Of a stretch of DNA of 6,987 nucleotides, positions 6,841-6,987 are shown one piece after another; within the stretch, counting starts at the first letter, position 1; each line of letters opens with the position of its first letter. A program made the translations under genes and the position numbers. Source of the DNA: Bryobacterales bacterium (GTDB lineage: Bacteria; Acidobacteriota; Terriglobia; Bryobacterales; Bryobacteraceae); contig SHUN01000148.1 of the NCBI GenBank assembly GCA_009697495.1, forward strand, positions 1 to 6,987. The letters run 5' to 3'. A model generated the notes under the pieces. It was given only the letters and a program-made list of their open reading frames with translations. It was not told the DNA's origin and did not search any database.

Positions 6841-6987
6841 GATCACTGCTGTCCGGTTAGAAGTCCCATAGATTCAACTGTTTACGGGAGTCGAGTAAAT
6901 CGTTTCGGGAGTCGGACACTTGCAAGGCCTGTAAAATGGGGGTTTTCTCGAAAAGCGTGACGCTCAAAATTTGTAGAATTTGGTAGA
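6841..6987 (+). mobile_element. End of an insertion sequence, right copy of the 147-bp inverted repeat
   Basis: This is the exact reverse complement of 3-149 and interrupts the receptor gene. The terminus reads GATCACTGCTGTCCGGTTAG going into the element. It contains the paired 21-bp-spaced motifs at 6880-6914. Its longest own frame, ATG 6936 to TAG, is 16 codons, so no transposase is visible. The remainder of the element lies beyond the window, so its family, its full length and any target-site duplication cannot be read. Confidence 0.75.

Noticed and set aside
1..6987. A linear replicon or virus with terminal inverted repeats
   Set aside because: The content is truncated chromosomal-type genes with no replication or structural genes, and both repeats cut into unrelated contexts like an IS end.

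Overview
The window is a GC-rich bacterial fragment that looks like the Acidobacteriota, most likely the Solibacter/Bryobacter side. This rests on three things: an Oar-like TonB-dependent receptor with an N-terminal carboxypeptidase-regulatory-like domain, a second receptor of the same type, and an FG-GAP/UnbV (CRTAC1-type) protein coupled to a TPR protein. The assignment is an inference from gene content; no rRNA or other marker gene is present.

Layout. Positions 3-149 and 6841-6987 are perfect 147-bp inverted copies of one sequence, which I read as the same end of two insertion-sequence copies. Inside the left copy lie a short leader (150-276) and the first ~50 codons of a TonB-dependent receptor (277-437, +). 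At about 437 that fragment abuts a decayed group II intron on the opposite strand: the first ~60 codons of its reverse transcriptase/maturase (437-621, -, two frameshifts) and probable ribozyme sequence (622 to about 900). A short remnant of an unrelated DDE transposase follows (969-1034, +). This left 1.1 kb is a graveyard of mobile elements.

The middle holds the only two intact genes, a two-gene minus-strand operon: a secreted seven-motif FG-GAP/VCBS beta-propeller protein with a C-terminal UnbV/ASPIC domain (2151-3872), and a secreted protein made almost entirely of nine TPRs (1147-2154). Their stop and start codons overlap as ATGA.

A 100-bp intergenic region (3873-3972) separates this operon from a divergent plus-strand TonB-dependent receptor (3973-6840). 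That receptor is broken twice: an in-frame TAA falls at the expected signal-peptidase site, and the insertion sequence cuts off its last beta-strands. The longest apparent open frame runs 39 codons into the repeat, so its C-terminus is not native.

How they may work together: a large outer-membrane receptor divergent from secreted propeller and TPR proteins suggests a cell-surface or periplasmic uptake or assembly module. Here the receptor appears inactivated while the partner operon remains open. I find no CRISPR array, tRNA, rRNA or recognisable defence system. The most notable features are the rearrangement junctions and the state of decay, not a new system.
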